Positions 12,736-24,983 of a stretch of 64,000 bases of DNA are shown piece by piece. Position 1 is the stretch's first letter; the number at the start of each line of letters is the position of its first letter. The stretch is from Anodontia alba (lineage: Eukaryota; Mollusca; Bivalvia; Lucinida; Lucinidae), in contig OZ024825.1 in assembly GCA_964016985.1 (NCBI GenBank), positions 1,622,501 through 1,686,500 on the forward strand, in the 5' to 3' direction. The notes beneath the pieces are model-generated. The model saw only the letters and a program-made list of their open reading frames with translations. It was not told the DNA's origin and made no database searches. The position numbers and the translations under genes are program-made.

Positions 12736-12755
12736 GGAAATGAAAGCCCGAAGTA

Positions 12756-12862
12756 CCCAGTAAGCATGCTGCATAAATCTATAGCGGGCCGTTATCGGCC
12801 CGTCAGGGTAGCTGACGGGCCGATAACGGCCTGCTATAGATTTATGAAGAATGCTAGGTGGG
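12756..12862. mobile_element. Hairpin family D
   Basis: CCCAGTAAGCATGC ... GAATGCTAGGTGGG, centre GTCAGGGTAGCTGAC. Confidence 0.88.
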
Positions 12863-13510
12863 TAGAGTGTGTATATTGCACAGAGTATTCAGGACGTTTG
12901 CTGTTCGCATATTTGCTCAGGTCCATTTTTGTTTGATTTGGTCTGTATATGTTTTTTGAATAATGCTCATTTATTTATTTGTTCATTCGTTCTTTTTGTT
13001 CTTTTTACCAGAATCTCGTTACAAGTTAATTGTTTTATTAGTTGTAATTATTATATTCTTGAATCAAAAATGCATATACTTTGTTAGGTATATGCAACCG
13101 TTTTAATAAAACGTTTGTTTTGTTACAGTTCTCTTATCTTGTTATTCAATCAGATATGTTTTATTGTGTCTACCACCTTTTCGAAAAAAAATATCAAAAA
13201 GTGGGGCATGACTTGTCTATTCGCGGTTCTGCTCTAGCGGGTAAGTATCTTGTGTACGCAGCTCCTAGATTCTGACTTAATGATTTGTAACTAAAATGCA
13301 TATTTTTGATACGGTCTATAGACGTTCATGCGATATACATTTGTAAGCACAGAGGACTCTTGTTATCTCAAACTGGTAAACTACTGCTTCGTTTAGTTTG
13401 CTATTTGTATGTCAAATTTCAACGTGTATCTCAAACTACTGTTATCTCAAACCAATAATTCTGGTCCCTTGAATTTTGAGATAATGAAAGGCGACTGTAC
13501 TTACATTATA

Positions 13511-13601
13511 GTTTTTTTTTTTGTTTTTTTTTGTTTTTGTTTTTTTTTTTGTTTGTTTTTTTTTTGGGGGGGGGGGTGCTGGGGTGCGGGGGGGGGGGGG
13601 G
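13511..13601. repeat. T run followed by G run
   Basis: About 55 bases of T with single G, then G runs broken by TGCT and TGC. Same order as at 9059-9298. Confidence 0.95.
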
Positions 13602-13859
13602 TTCGACTTGGCCTTTATGTGACGCGTTTTCGCTACTTGTTGTACGGGTGCATACATTTGTGGACAAATCTTACTGTGTTAAATTGGCAGAGCTGAAATT
13701 TAGTGCGAATTTCTGACATTACCTTAAGAAATGCATGTTATTTTGACATTTTGATGTTGTTTTTTTTATGTTTCCAACGCTTTTTCCGGGCCTCAGTAGT
13801 ACAGTAGTATATTGGAAGAGAGAGTGGAAATTGTTCCTATAATTTTGACGCTCTCCCAG

Positions 13860-14050
13860 GGGGCTACCTATTCCCTTGTTCCCCCTGAAAAAAACGGCAT
13901 TTTCCCTTGTTCCCCAAAATCAAAATCTTAATTTCTATGTTCCCTGTTCCCTGAAATTGCCTTTGTTCCCCTGTTCCCTTAAGATTTAAACTTTTGTTTC
14001 CTTGTTCCCCTGAAATAAATGGCCTTATTCCCCTATTCCCCAAAACCCTG
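13860..14050. repeat. TTCCCTTGTTCCCC short repeat block
   Basis: About eight irregular copies of TTCCCCTGTTCCC-like units separated by A/T-rich spacers, between CTCCCAGGG (13853) and CCCTGGGAG (14045), which are inverted copies and may bound it. Confidence 0.7.
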
Positions 14051-14429
14051 GGAGGGCCTCAATTCTAATGTCAATTTGAAACTGCGTGTTTGTTTTTTGT
14101 TGTTGTTGTTATTTGTTTGTTTGTTTGTTTATTTTTGTTGTGTTTGTTGTTGTTGTTGTTGTTTTTCAGCTGATATGTTTTTTTATGTTTTGGACTACGC
14201 CATTTTCGGCCTGCGGTGGTTACTTTGTGTGTGTAACTTTTACGTTTTTACTGACCAATATAAAAGCTTCTTGTTCTAGGTCTGGTACTTTTGTTTTTAT
14301 CGCGTTATGCATACTGAGGGCAATACTTAAACATCTTGCCTTGCAATACGTAAACATCTTGTCTTCTTATATAAGTCCAAGTAAGGTGATACTTAGGTGA
14401 TAATTATTGCGTTAGCACACTTATGTAAA

Positions 14430-14835
14430 ATGTAGCCTTGATACGACGAAAAATGATACCCTGACGAAAAATTATACTCAGTATCACTTTTCGTACATTA
14501 CATACCAAAACATGATACCAGTATCATTTTTCGTGCATCACGTACGAAAACTGATACCGGGTTTTCAGAGTTGCAATTTTCGAATACCAGTAGCCACGAA
14601 AAATAATACCAATAGGAAAACATCTGTATACATGTCTTTTCTTCCTGAAGTACCAACCGACTGTCTCCATTAAATATGGCGGATATATATTAATAAGGCA
14701 AAGTAAGCACCTACCCCTAGGTGCATGTATTCTTATCACGTACGAAAAATGATACACGGTATTATGTTACATACGTAAAGTATGAAAATTTATACCGGGT
14801 ATCATTTATCGTTGGGGTATCATTTATCGTCGTTT
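14430..14835. repeat. Cluster of ACGAAAAATGATACC motifs on both strands
   Basis: The 15-mer or close variants occur about ten times in alternating orientation (for example near 14447, 14518, 14543, 14597, 14741, 14800, 14818), with CACGTACGAAAA between some. Not a regular tandem array; no family recognised. Confidence 0.65.
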
Positions 14836-14969
14836 CATAGCTTGTACTTAGCCATATCTCTAGATAAGGCTTCCTGCAACTGAAAGTATTGACTTTTTTT
14901 TTTCATTTCTCCACAAAATCACATGGGTACCTTTTAGAAGCACCAATGAGCACCAAAAACATCCTTTTG

Positions 14970-16683
14970 TTGTTGAGTTCAAGATGACGACTATCTTGGA
15001 TTTCCAATCAGAATGATTTTAGCTACTTTTGATTTACAAATCACCTCGATATTTCCAATGAAGTTTCGAGTCAGTTGGCCTTTTTGGTTCAGGATAAAAC
15101 AAAGTTCAAAATAGCTTTTCAACAAAGCTGCTAGGGCGACCATCTTGGATCAGAATGACTTTAGCTATTTTTGATCTGCAAGTCACCCTGATGCTTCCTA
15201 TCATGTTTCGAGTCGATACACCTTTCTGTTCAGAAGAAGTTTAAAATAGATTTTCAAGCTGGCGACTGTGGCGGCTATATTGGATTTCCGACCAGGGGAA
15301 ATTTAGCTATTTTTGATCTACAAGCCACCCAGGTACTTCCTCTCAAGTTTCGAGTAAGTTGGCCTTTCGGTTCAGGAGAAGAAGTGCAAAATAGATTTCC
15401 AAGATAGCGGCCATGGCAGCCATTCTGCATTACCATCGGAAAGATTTAAGCTATTGTTTTGATCTACAAGTCACCCTGATGCTTACTACCAAGTTTCAAG
15501 TCAATTGGCCTTTCAATTCAGGAGATGAAGAGAAAAACAGATTTTCAATATGGCGACCAAGGCGGCCATCTTGGATTTCCGATCGGAACGGTTTTCGCTG
15601 TTTTTATCTACAAGTCACTCTGATGCTTCTTACAAAGTCGGTTGGCCTTTCGGTTCAGGAGAAGTTTTTTTTTTGTTTTTTTTTTTTTTGATTTGGGTTT
15701 TACGACACTTTCAAGAATATTTCGCTTATGTCGAGCCGATCGTTCATCAAAGGTGGGCGAAAACCACCTGACCATCCGTAAGCAGAACTTGGCTTTCCCA
15801 CATGTGACCCGAGCGAGGCTTGAACCACAGCGATGAGAAACCTAATGAATTAAGAGTCAACTCTCCTATCCATTAGGTTACGGGGGCCCGCGTTCAGGAG
15901 AAGAAATGAACAATAGATTTTCAAGATGGCGGCCATTGCGACCATCTTGGACTTCCGATCAGAACAATTTTAGCTATTTTTCATCTACAAGTCACCCCGA
16001 TGCTTCCTACCAAGTTTCAAGTCAGTTGGCCTTTCAATTCAGAAGAAGAAGCCGAAAATAGATTTTACAAATGACGGCCATCGCGGCTATCTTGGATTTC
16101 CGATCGGAATAATTTTAGTTATTTTTATCTACAAGTCACACCGACGCTTCCTACCAAGTTTCAAATCAATTGGCCTTTCGGTTCAAGATAAAGAAGCTAA
16201 AAACAGATTTTCAAGATGGCAGCCATTGCGGCCATATTGGATGTCCCATCGGAATGGTTTTAGTTATTTTTGATCTACAAGTCACCCCGATGCTCCCTAC
16301 TTAGTTTCAAGTCAATTGGCCTTTTCTGTTCAGGAGAAGCGAAAAATAGATTTTCAAGATGGCCGCCGCGGTGGCCATCTTGGATTTCCGATTGGAACGA
16401 TTTTAGTTTTATCTACAATTCGCCCCGATGCTTCCTACAAAGTTTCAAGTCAAATGGCTTTTTGGTTCAGGAGAACAAGCAAAAAAATAGATTTTCAAGA
16501 TGGCCACCATAGCGATGATTTTAGCTATATTTGATCTACAAGTCACTCTGATGCTTCCTACCACGTTTCGAGTCAACTGGCCCAGGAATGTAGGAAGAGT
16601 AGGCTTTTAAAGCAATTGTTGACGCCGCACGACAGACTTTGACTGATCACAACAGCTCACCTTGAGCACGAAGTGCTCAGGTG
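14970..16683. mobile_element. Tandem-core element with ~145-bp units (GATGCTTCCTACCAAGTTTC), pearl-like
   Basis: About ten diverged units, marked by GCCATCTTGGATTTCCGA, GATCTACAAGTCACCC and CCTACCAAGTTTCAAGTC at roughly 145-bp spacing. The right end is CAACAGCTCACCTTGAGC...GCTCAGGTGAGC, a terminal hairpin. A SINE is inserted inside. The architecture resembles Helitron-associated or pearl-like elements of bivalves. Confidence 0.75.
15665..15891 (-). mobile_element. tRNA-headed SINE, family S2, with 12-bp target duplication
   Basis: 227 bp inside a tandem-core element. Minus strand has box A-like TAACCTAATGGATAGG and box B-like GGTTCAAGCCTCG and ends in a long A run (T run at the left). GTTCAGGAGAAG flanks it at 15653-15664 and 15892-15903. 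The body differs from S1. Confidence 0.88.
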
Positions 16684-17322
16684 AGCTAAAGAAAGAAAAA
16701 AACAAAAACAAAAAAAAAAACAGCATTTTTTTGGATGCAGCTCTTGTCTAGAGAAATGAAATCTATAGTAATTTCACCGTATGGGAATATACGGAAAATT
16801 AGGAAGATTTTGTTGTTAAGTACCGCCTTATATCAAATTACTAGTCCGGTATCAGGTTGTCAGATGAACTTGTTCAAAATTTTGGAAGAGAATGGTAAAT
16901 AGTTAAGGAAACGAAAAAATACTGAAACTCGGCCCCATAATGTTTTTTCCTATATACGCCTGTTTTCGCTATACATTATGGATGAACATAATGTAGGGTC
17001 ACAGTGGTATGTCAGTTCTAGTGGGTACCCACAACATATGTTTTTGACAGGTTAACTTGTTGTGTTCTGTTTGATCCCTTACCAAGAAGTGCTGTTCTGT
17101 GTTGTCATTCATGTAATTAGATCTTATCCGGCGCTCCATCTTGTATTTTTGTTGTTGTTTTTTTATTTATTGTTTGGCCATGACCAATAATGTAGAGGGT
17201 GGGTACGATGTGTGCACAACTACTCCTTCTGCTTTCTACCAGTTAATTTGAATTATTACATGCTTGTTCTGTATGATCCGAAGGTAAACTCTTGTTATTA
17301 TTTTCGGTTATTTTTGTCACTA

Positions 17323-17427
17323 CCCAGTAAGCTATAAATCTATAGCGGGCCGTTATCGGCCCGTCAGGGTAGCTGACGGGCCGATAATGGCCCGCTATAG
17401 ACTTATAAAGAATGCATGTTAGCTGGG
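17323..17427. mobile_element. Hairpin family D
   Basis: CCCAGTAAG ... AATGCATGTTAGCTGGG with the same arms and centre. Confidence 0.88.
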
Positions 17428-17989
17428 TATTTTATTATCTGTTGCACATAGTTTATTTTCCCCATCTTCTTTGATCTAGGTTATTCAGCCCTTGTTTTTA
17501 ACATCGTAAAGTACACAAAGTGCAAATTGCCTGTTTGTTTATTTTGATTTGTTTCATTTAAGCAGTATAATTGTATATTGTTAGAAAGGCAGAAATTATC
17601 TCCGGCAGAAGGGACTGATGTAGCATTCCCAACATTTGGCGCCTTCTTTTGAAAAAGATTCATTCAGTAATCTATTTCACTTCACCACAGCTGGTGTTAA
17701 TGCCACGTGGCGACCATAAAACGTCTCCCCTATTTACTACAGTGTATTCCAACTCGACATTAACATTAACGTTTTCCTATTGAGCCTAATGGAAACGTCA
17801 CCCTGATACAATAATTCACGTCGTCAACGTAGTGCATGCAAAAGAGTGCGTTTGATGACGTCACGTGTAAACTTTTACTTTTCGCGACACCCGCTGCAAA
17901 AAAAAAAAGTTCTTTGGAAAACATTGCAACAATGTCGATCTTCCTTTCTGTATCATGTTAGAATCGAAATAATTTTTCTCTTCTGTGAA

Positions 17990-18808
17990 TTATCGCGACT
18001 AATGCATGGCGTTATCTGGCAGATGCGAATATAATTCACTCCGGTGTCGCCGTCGTGAATAAATACTTCGCAATTTGCCCTCCAACACCATGCGTTAATC
18101 GCGATAATTCACAGTACAGAGAATATATTTCAGAAATATTTTTCTCTGACTGAATTTGGTCATTAGCATTCCAAAAGCATACCTCTATAGTACCAATGCA
18201 CATTGCAAGTTTGGTGGAAATCCATTGATATTTACTGAAATTGGCGTCTGGAAACGAAACTTCGGATGTGGTTTTAGCAGATACGAGTACTGTCAAAAAT
18301 TGACGAAATTTGTCCGTTAGCAATCCAAAACAAGATCTCCACAATATCAATGCACAAACCAAGTTCGGTGAAAATTTTTACTCAAATTATCATCAAGAAA
18401 CGAAATATGGACGTGCCGTGGGCGGATAACTCTGTCAAAAATAGACGAAATTTGCCCATTAGCAATACCAAACCGGATCTCTACAATATCAATGACATAC
18501 CAAGTTTGGTGAAAATCCATTGATATTTACTCAATTTATCACCCGAAAATGAACAAATGGACGTGTTGCGGGCAGATAACTCGATCAAAAATTGACAAAA
18601 TTTGCTCATTAGCAATCAAAAACAGATCTCCACAATATCAATGCATAAACCAAGTTTGATGAAATCTTTGACATTTACACGTTATCATCTTGAAACGAAA
18701 ATACGGACAGACGGACGGGCGGACGTACAACAGACGGACTGATGGACATATAGATGGACAGCCAACGTGATACCATAATACACCGCCACTAACGTGTAGC
18801 GGGGTATA
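17990..18808. mobile_element. Tandem-core element, (GACG)-rich tail and terminal hairpin, pearl-like
   Basis: Units marked by GACGAAATTTGCCCATTAGC and CACCAAGTTTGGTGAAAATC, starts near 18302, 18444 and 18593. Then GACAGACGGACGGGCGGAC and a right-end hairpin CACCGCCAC...GTAGCGGGGTATAAAAA. Left end worn. Confidence 0.75.
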
Positions 18809-18884
18809 AAAAGAGAGCTACCCAGGACAGGATACAATCAAGAAATCCTGCCCATGTAAAGCACCAGACAAGGGTTGAATGGCA

Positions 18885-19169
18885 CATTACGAAAACATGC
18901 CTATTTCAAATACATGTATACAGAAAATTAACCTCCAAAAACTGAACATTTTCAGATAAAAACTATGATATTTTTCATGTTTCTGCTCAAAACATAGATT
19001 GTGAGTACTCGTTAGAACCGCCTCGGTGAGGCGGTTCTAACGAGTACCCACAATCTATGTGTTTGAGCAGAATTAAGAAAAATAATGTATACCCCTGTAA
19101 ACCCCAGTTTTACTATATAAAAGCGGGGTTTAAGGGGGTAAAAAGTATATAAGCATGTTTTCGTGATGA
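18885..19169. mobile_element. MITE family A
   Basis: CATTACGAAAACATGCC ... AGCATGTTTTCGTGATG with central hairpin at about 19000-19055 (GCCTCGGTGAGGC loop). A (CT)n microsatellite follows at once. Confidence 0.88.
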
Positions 19170-19229
19170 AAACGTCATTACAAAACTCACTTCATCGAAA
19201 ATGAAATGAACATATGAGAAGTCCAACTC

Positions 19230-19246
19230 TCTCTCTCTCTCTCCCT

Positions 19247-19324
<78 letters not shown>
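19230..19324. repeat. (CT)n microsatellite with a CCCT interruption
   Basis: CT dinucleotides, a CCCTCCCTCC block near 19242, then a pure CT run of over 70 bases. Confidence 0.98.
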
Positions 19325-19326
<2 letters not shown>

Positions 19327-19329
19327 ACA

Positions 19330-20070
19330 ACTGCACATATCTATATAAATATTATATAATGTTCATGTAGCAAATTGGTGTTGATAGTGGAATCTAAATT
19401 AATGCTGGCTTCTGCAAAATCTAGAACGGCCAACTTGCTCTGATCTTAAACAGAACAGAAAAGAATTAGGATACACGTTCTTCCCGGGCCATACGCAGAT
19501 GGCATTTGGGACGTTCACGTGCACATACCAAAATACAATACACTGACGTCAGCATGTTACAGGGTAGTATATTGCAAAACAAAAGGGGACTTAGCAGCCA
19601 TAACTCTGTGTTCCGCACGCGTCATGCATATGGACTCCTACTCCTCATGCATGACAAAGAGAATAATGCTCGGCTGCTCCGTCCCGGTTTCTTTAGCAAA
19701 ATGCTCAGCTTGCATACAAATCAAATAAAATATGTTGGAAACACGAAGCAGAAAGGGTGTGGACGGGATAAAAGTAAAATGGAGAGAACGATGATTACAC
19801 GAATTCTAACAAACTAACTAAATAACGGACTGACTGACTGACTGAATGAATGAATGACGGACTGCCTGAACAAACAAAACAATTAAAACGGATTACAGAA
19901 GTATACAAACAACAAACTATTTAGTTCAAAGATTCAACCATATATTCTACCAGTAAGAGGTTGTTTTGCACTCAACGTCTCTAGTTTAAGTCATATACTG
20001 TTTAAGTACCTATCAATCAGGCAGCTAATTACGACAAATCTTTCTTGAAGTATTTGCAACTGTACTATTA
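19330..20070. other. No gene or repeat recognised
   Basis: A 103-codon frame at 19506-19817 has no recognisable domain and overlaps another frame. TGACTGACTGACTGAATGAA at 19830-19849 is a short simple repeat. Confidence 0.5.
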
Positions 20071-20078
20071 CTTTGCAG

Positions 20079-20117
20079 TGTGTGTGTGTGTGTGTGTCTG
20101 TCTGTGTCTGTGTGTGT
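20079..20117. repeat. (TG)n microsatellite, impure
   Basis: GTGTGTGTG runs broken by CTGTCTGTGTC. Confidence 0.95.
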
Positions 20118-20344
20118 ACTTTGCTCAGATATATACTCATTTATATATATAAGCAAAGTAAGAGTGAAAAAATGTAGATAAAATAGATAGTTTTATTATA
20201 TAGTTAATAAATGTTAAATGATTGAAAATGTGCGATAAAATCCGATGAGTAAGCGTGCAAATATCACTTGATATTGGCACGCTTACTTGATATTACATGC
20301 TTACTCGGACGCCATCGAATGTTATCGTTACATGGATGTTGCCT

Positions 20345-20520
20345 AAGAAATAGATCAGTTCTAGCAGTGATTTGTCGAGTAATAAATCACCGTTTGGAGG
20401 TCAGTTGTAAAGTAGATCAAATCACGAGCGCGGAGAGCGGGTGATTTATCTTCTTACAACTGACCGACAAACTGTGATTTATTACTCAACAAATCACACA
20501 CAAGAGCTGATCTATTTCGA
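20345..20520. repeat. Long imperfect inverted repeat
   Basis: GAAATAGATCAGTTCTAGCA and GTGATTTGTCGAGTAATAAATC on the left match the reverse of GATTTATTACTCAACAAATCAC and AGCTGATCTATTTC on the right; a smaller pair (AGGTCAGTTGTAA/TTACAACTGACC) is inside. Confidence 0.75.
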
Positions 20521-20899
20521 TTCTAACACATAGAAAACGACGAAAAAGTAATTGTCTCCTTCAGATTCTTCCAACTTTCCACCATCGAATAAAAAAATCC
20601 CGCCAACAGTTTTGACTGTGACACTGACATTTACATGCATTTCTTACGTCGTTGACGCGAGAAAAACGACGTTACATAGTCAATCGTTGTGGAAACGAAG
20701 ACTGACGTCAGCAAAGTGTCCAAATGACGTCGGAAAGGCACCAGATAGCGTCGCGCGCTTCCGCTCAGTGAATTGTTGCAGAATAAATCATGGGTTTTCT
20801 CCATTACCAATACAGGCGCGCCGTGTTAGAAGTTTGATCGCGCCAAGTGTACGGGCTCTCAAGTTTAGATAATAGAATGGCTAATAACATTATTAGGAA

Positions 20900-21045
20900 T
20901 ATCATAAAAGGGTTATTGCACTGATATAGGTGAATATTGCCCCTCGTTGGGATATCAAAGACCGCTCGCGGAAAGCTCCTGTCCTTTTGATATCCCAACT
21001 CAGGACAATTTTCACCAATATCAGTGCAATAACCCTTTAATATTT
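20900..21045. repeat. Inverted repeat with AAAGGGTTATTGCACTGATA arms
   Basis: AAAGGGTTATTGCACTGATA ... TATCAGTGCAATAACCCTTT, with a second stem TTGGGATATCAAA/TTTGATATCCCAA and a short GC-rich loop. MITE-like; no second copy in the window. Confidence 0.72.
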
Positions 21046-21624
21046 TCCACAAGTTCCATGTCTACAGGACAGCACATTACTAAAATGTAGAATTTTACTA
21101 ACGCTGTGAGATGTTAAAATAATTTCGTCGTAGTGCCCCCACATTCAATTATAAAACGCAATAATAAAAATAATAATAATAGAAATGATGGCTGGAGATC
21201 ACTGCTTGGCTTATTTAATGTTATATATGCACACGAAATATACACTACTTAGACAATTTATTATTCAATAAAACAGTCAGACTTAAATTTGTCTTTGTGG
21301 TGATATTATTTTAGCTATGTTCTGAGTTGGTAAAATTGTAACTGCACCGTTCGTCTGCTGATTTTCAACAGACCATAAATAAGTGAACAATGTATGACCA
21401 GTTTCGAGGGAACACTATCACTGGAGTGGTGAAAGGCTTAGAGGTATCTTTTAGCAGGGTCGGATCCAGGATAATGTCTGAAGGAGTTCCATTTGATCAA
21501 ATTACTGTACCTACTCTATGTATTCGGAAAGACAGGTCCGAGCAAACAGTGTAGACCCTGATTAGACGCCGCAGAATGCTGTTTGCCACTCATCCAGCAT
21601 TTTTTACACAAATTCATAGCTAGT

Positions 21625-22337
21625 ATAAAACATGAAACGTTAATACCACGCCATTATCATGTCGTGAGCAGATAACTCTGTCAAAAGTTGACGAAATTTG
21701 GCAATGAGCAATCCCAAAGCTGATTTCCACAATATCAATGCACATATCAAATTTAGTGAAAATCCACTGAGATTTACTCAAGCTATTGTCCTGAAAGTAA
21801 AATACGGATGTATTACTGGCAGATAACTCTGCCCAATATGGACGAAATCTGCCCATTAGCAATCCCAGATGTCCACAATATTAATGCACATACCATGTTT
21901 GGTGATAATCCATTAATATTTACTAAAGTTATCATCCAAAAATGAAAATACAGACGTGTCGCGGGCAGATAACTATGTCAAAAATTGACGAAATTTGCCC
22001 TTCAGTGATCCCAAAGCAGATCTCCATAATATCAATGCACACACCAAGTTTGGTGAAAATCCATTGATATTTATTAAAGTTATCATTCGGAAATGAAAAT
22101 ACAGACCTGTCGCGGGCAGATATCTCTGTCTAAATTGACGAAATTTGCCCATTAAGAATCCCAAACCAGATCTCCACAATATCAATGCACACACCAAGTT
22201 TGGTAAAAATTCCATTTGCATTCACTCAAATTATCATCCGGAAAAGAAAATACGAACGTAAGTACGACAGACGGACGGACGGACAGCCAACGTCATACCA
22301 TAATACCCCGCCACTATCGTGTAGTGGGGTATAAAAA
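21625..22337. mobile_element. Tandem-core element, pearl-like, second copy
   Basis: Core starts at 21690, 21841, 21988 and 22137 (spacing 147-151 bp), then GACAGACGGACGGACGGAC and the terminal hairpin ACCCCGCCAC...GTAGTGGGGTATAAAAA. Same family as 17990-18808. Confidence 0.8.
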
Positions 22338-22852
22338 TGGACTTGTTGAAGAAAAGTATAAGGTAAAGAGTTAAGGGGTGTGAATATTAAGGGTAAAGAC
22401 GGTGTCTCAAATTCATCAACTGTATCCTAAATTTCCCATGAAAATGAAATTTTGAGTCAGCGGGAGAAGGGGGGATTCGACCGACCCCCACCTCAACCCC
22501 CCTCCCCCGCACGAACCCCCTCTGAATCCGCCCCTGTTTAGCAAATATACCCTATTTATCTTAAATATCACATTTCCTTACCATACGTACCGTAAAACTT
22601 AACAAGTCCATTTTATTAACTGCGATGAATTGCAAACAGTGGTGATCCTAGTCAAACTTTTTTTAGGAACAATCTGATCTAGTTTTACATTGTTTGTGCA
22701 GACACAGATATCCAGATTTAGGTTAAACATTATGCCCTAAATACTTGGATACTATAATTTATTGCCGTAATTATCTTAAAGTGTGGACTCGTCCTTTTAA
22801 CTACTCATTGGCGTGTCTCACAATGATCGCGGTGTCGCGCCTGCTGTCAGAC

Positions 22853-23155
22853 TTTGTTTGTCTTGATGTTTTACGGCCCAGTCAACCCAATGGGTCATGT
22901 CGAGCGCGGTCAGTTTACCTAACCCCACGTTTACTGGGCAGGCTTTGTCCTGTAAGCGGTTAACCAGTATTGTGCACATTCTTTCGCCAGAAACTGAAAA
23001 CTGCCCTTCTTGAATCAGCGGAAGGGAGAGAATGACCGTAGAAAATATTTCATGATCAATCTCCACGAAAGAATGTTGCCGACCTCAGCGGGGGTTGAAC
23101 CCGCGACCTCCTGGTCTCCAGTCGGACGGCGCATCCAACTGAGCCACCGAGGCCA
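22853..23155 (-). mobile_element. tRNA-headed SINE, family S1
   Basis: Full-length minus-strand copy: tRNA-like head at the right end (box B complement GGGTTGAACCCGCGACC, box A complement CCAACTGAGCCACCGAGG), shared body, and a TTTG tail complement at the left. No clean target duplication recognised. Confidence 0.88.
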
Positions 23156-23387
23156 GTCTTATAGCAGCTAATAAAAAATTATGACAGATAAAAAATCACC
23201 AGATCGACAGAACATAAAATATAGGCCAAGATATTAAATTTTAAATGGGTTTGAAGGCTACCTTGGAAGAAGAAAAAATATGGATATAACCAGGAAAGGC
23301 CATAAACACAGGACAAAGCCTTCCCAATTCAAATGCATGAAACGACATCTCAAAACAGAACCTTGTCGAAACCAGCGAAACACGAAC

Positions 23388-23665
23388 CATTACGAAAACA
23401 CGCTTATTCAAATATGTAGAAAATTTCCCCTCCTAAACTGAAAATTTTCAGATAAAAAAAACTGATATTTTTCATACTTCTGCTCATAACATATATTGTA
23501 GGTACTCGTTAAAACCGCCTCACCTACGCGGTTCTAACGAGTACCCACAATCTATGTTTTTGAGCAGAAATAAGAAAAATAATGTATACCCCTGTAAACC
23601 CCAGTTTTACTATATAAAAGTGAGGTTTAAGGGGGTCAGCATTAAATAGGCATGTTTTCGTGATG
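23388..23665. mobile_element. MITE family A
   Basis: CATTACGAAAACACGCT ... GGCATGTTTTCGTGATG; hairpin centre near 23520. Confidence 0.88.
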
Positions 23666-23899
23666 GAAAACAGCGAAACACGAGTGAAGAAAGAAAAGAC
23701 AATAAAAGAGGAACCACAACAGACGTACCGCCTTTAAACGGCAAATAGTTTAAAGGCAAAGGTAAAATGAGACCAAGTAAAGAGGCTTCCTGAAGGGTTA
23801 TAAATTTTGTAGGACTATCGCTGTGGCCTTCCTATGAAACAGATCAATATGCCAGTACTAAATTCCCCTATTCTGCCTCTACCTGTATACCCTTTATTG

Positions 23900-24177
23900 C
23901 ATTACGAAAACACGCCTATTCAAATATATAGAAAATTTCACCTCCAAAAACTGAAAATTTTTAGATAAAAAACTCTATTTTTTTCATATTTCTGCTCAAA
24001 ACATAGATCGTGGGTACTCGTTAGAACCGCCTCGCCGAGGCGGTTCTAACGGGTACCCACAATCTATGTTTTGAGTAGAAATACGGAAAATAATGTATAC
24101 CCCCTGGAAACTCCAGTTTTACTATATAAAAGTGGGGTTTAAGGGGGTCAAAATTTTATAGGTATGTTTTCGTGATG
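23900..24177. mobile_element. MITE family A
   Basis: CATTACGAAAACACGCC ... GGTATGTTTTCGTGATG; near-perfect central palindrome with CGCCTCGCCGAGGCG at about 24029-24043. Only 235 bp from the previous copy, same orientation. Confidence 0.9.
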
Positions 24178-24694
24178 GACAGTATACTAGGTTTTGCTCT
24201 GCACAGTCTTTCATCAGTGGTAAGATTAATGACCAAAACATGTCTTAAACCACTGCGGGGTTTAAAAATTAAGATGTGCCTCGGTCATTAGCTTATTCAC
24301 TGATGAGACTAGGCACAACAAAACCTAGTAAATTGTCAATAAACGATAGACAGGTAGAGGCCCAATAGCAGAATGTAGTACTGGCTTATTTATTTTATCC
24401 ATAGATAATATCCCCTCCAAAATCAGAAAGCCTCTTTACGAACATTTACGGTGATCTTCCATGTAAATCTGGATTAATGGATATTTTAAATATCAAGATA
24501 ACCAGGAAAAGACACAATCACGAAACACAGCCTTCCTTCCCGAGGCAACGAAAGAACAAGAGATGAGGAACAAACAGTGACAAAACAAACGTCACATATG
24601 AAACCACAGACGAACGAACGAAGAACTGCAAAAGAGTGACACACTGGAACAGTCAGCAGAAAAACTACCGGGCTGCTTAAACCAGTTTTATTCA
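24178..24694. other. No gene seen
   Basis: Between MITE-A and the Tc1 scrap. Holds imperfect inverted halves of CTAGGTTTTG(C/T)TC near 24188 and 24320, flanking CATTAATCT-type motifs. No supported coding frame. Confidence 0.6.
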
Positions 24695-24974
24695 CTCAAA
24701 ACCTCGCCCAAGTTGTCGAGCAGTTGCCGTTGCTGGTAAAAAAACGATTACACAAATGCGTCAGTGTAATATAGCGGTCGTCCTGTTGTGACGCCACAGG
24801 ACGTTGACCAGAACGCGGACGATCGCGGACGGAACCAGTGATTGCAAACCTGGTATTGAGGTTATGGATAGTCTGACGAGAGCGTCCAAAATGTTGTGCA
24901 ACGTCATTGCGCCAGCCTGAAGCATACCAATGGCCTGGTTACGTTGATTTTCAGAAAGACGTGGCATTTCTGTA
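24695..24974 (-). pseudogene. Tc1-like transposase N-terminal fragment
   Basis: Minus strand starts MPRLSENQRNQAIGMLQAG, the helix-turn-helix start of Tc1-type transposases. After frame changes it can be followed through HLCNRFLPATATARQL (near 24710-24760) and then ends. No catalytic domain is present. A SINE is inserted just upstream of its start codon. Confidence 0.8.
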
Positions 24975-24983
24975 CAACGCCGA

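Noticed and set aside
19113..19328. Arg-Glu repeat protein
   Set aside because: Translation of the (CT)n microsatellite.
20552..20872. 106-codon frame between two inverted repeats
   Set aside because: No recognisable domain, no splice-supported extension; could not be supported as a gene.
23090..23155. tRNA gene on the minus strand
   Set aside because: It is the head of an S1 SINE repeated several times with the same body.
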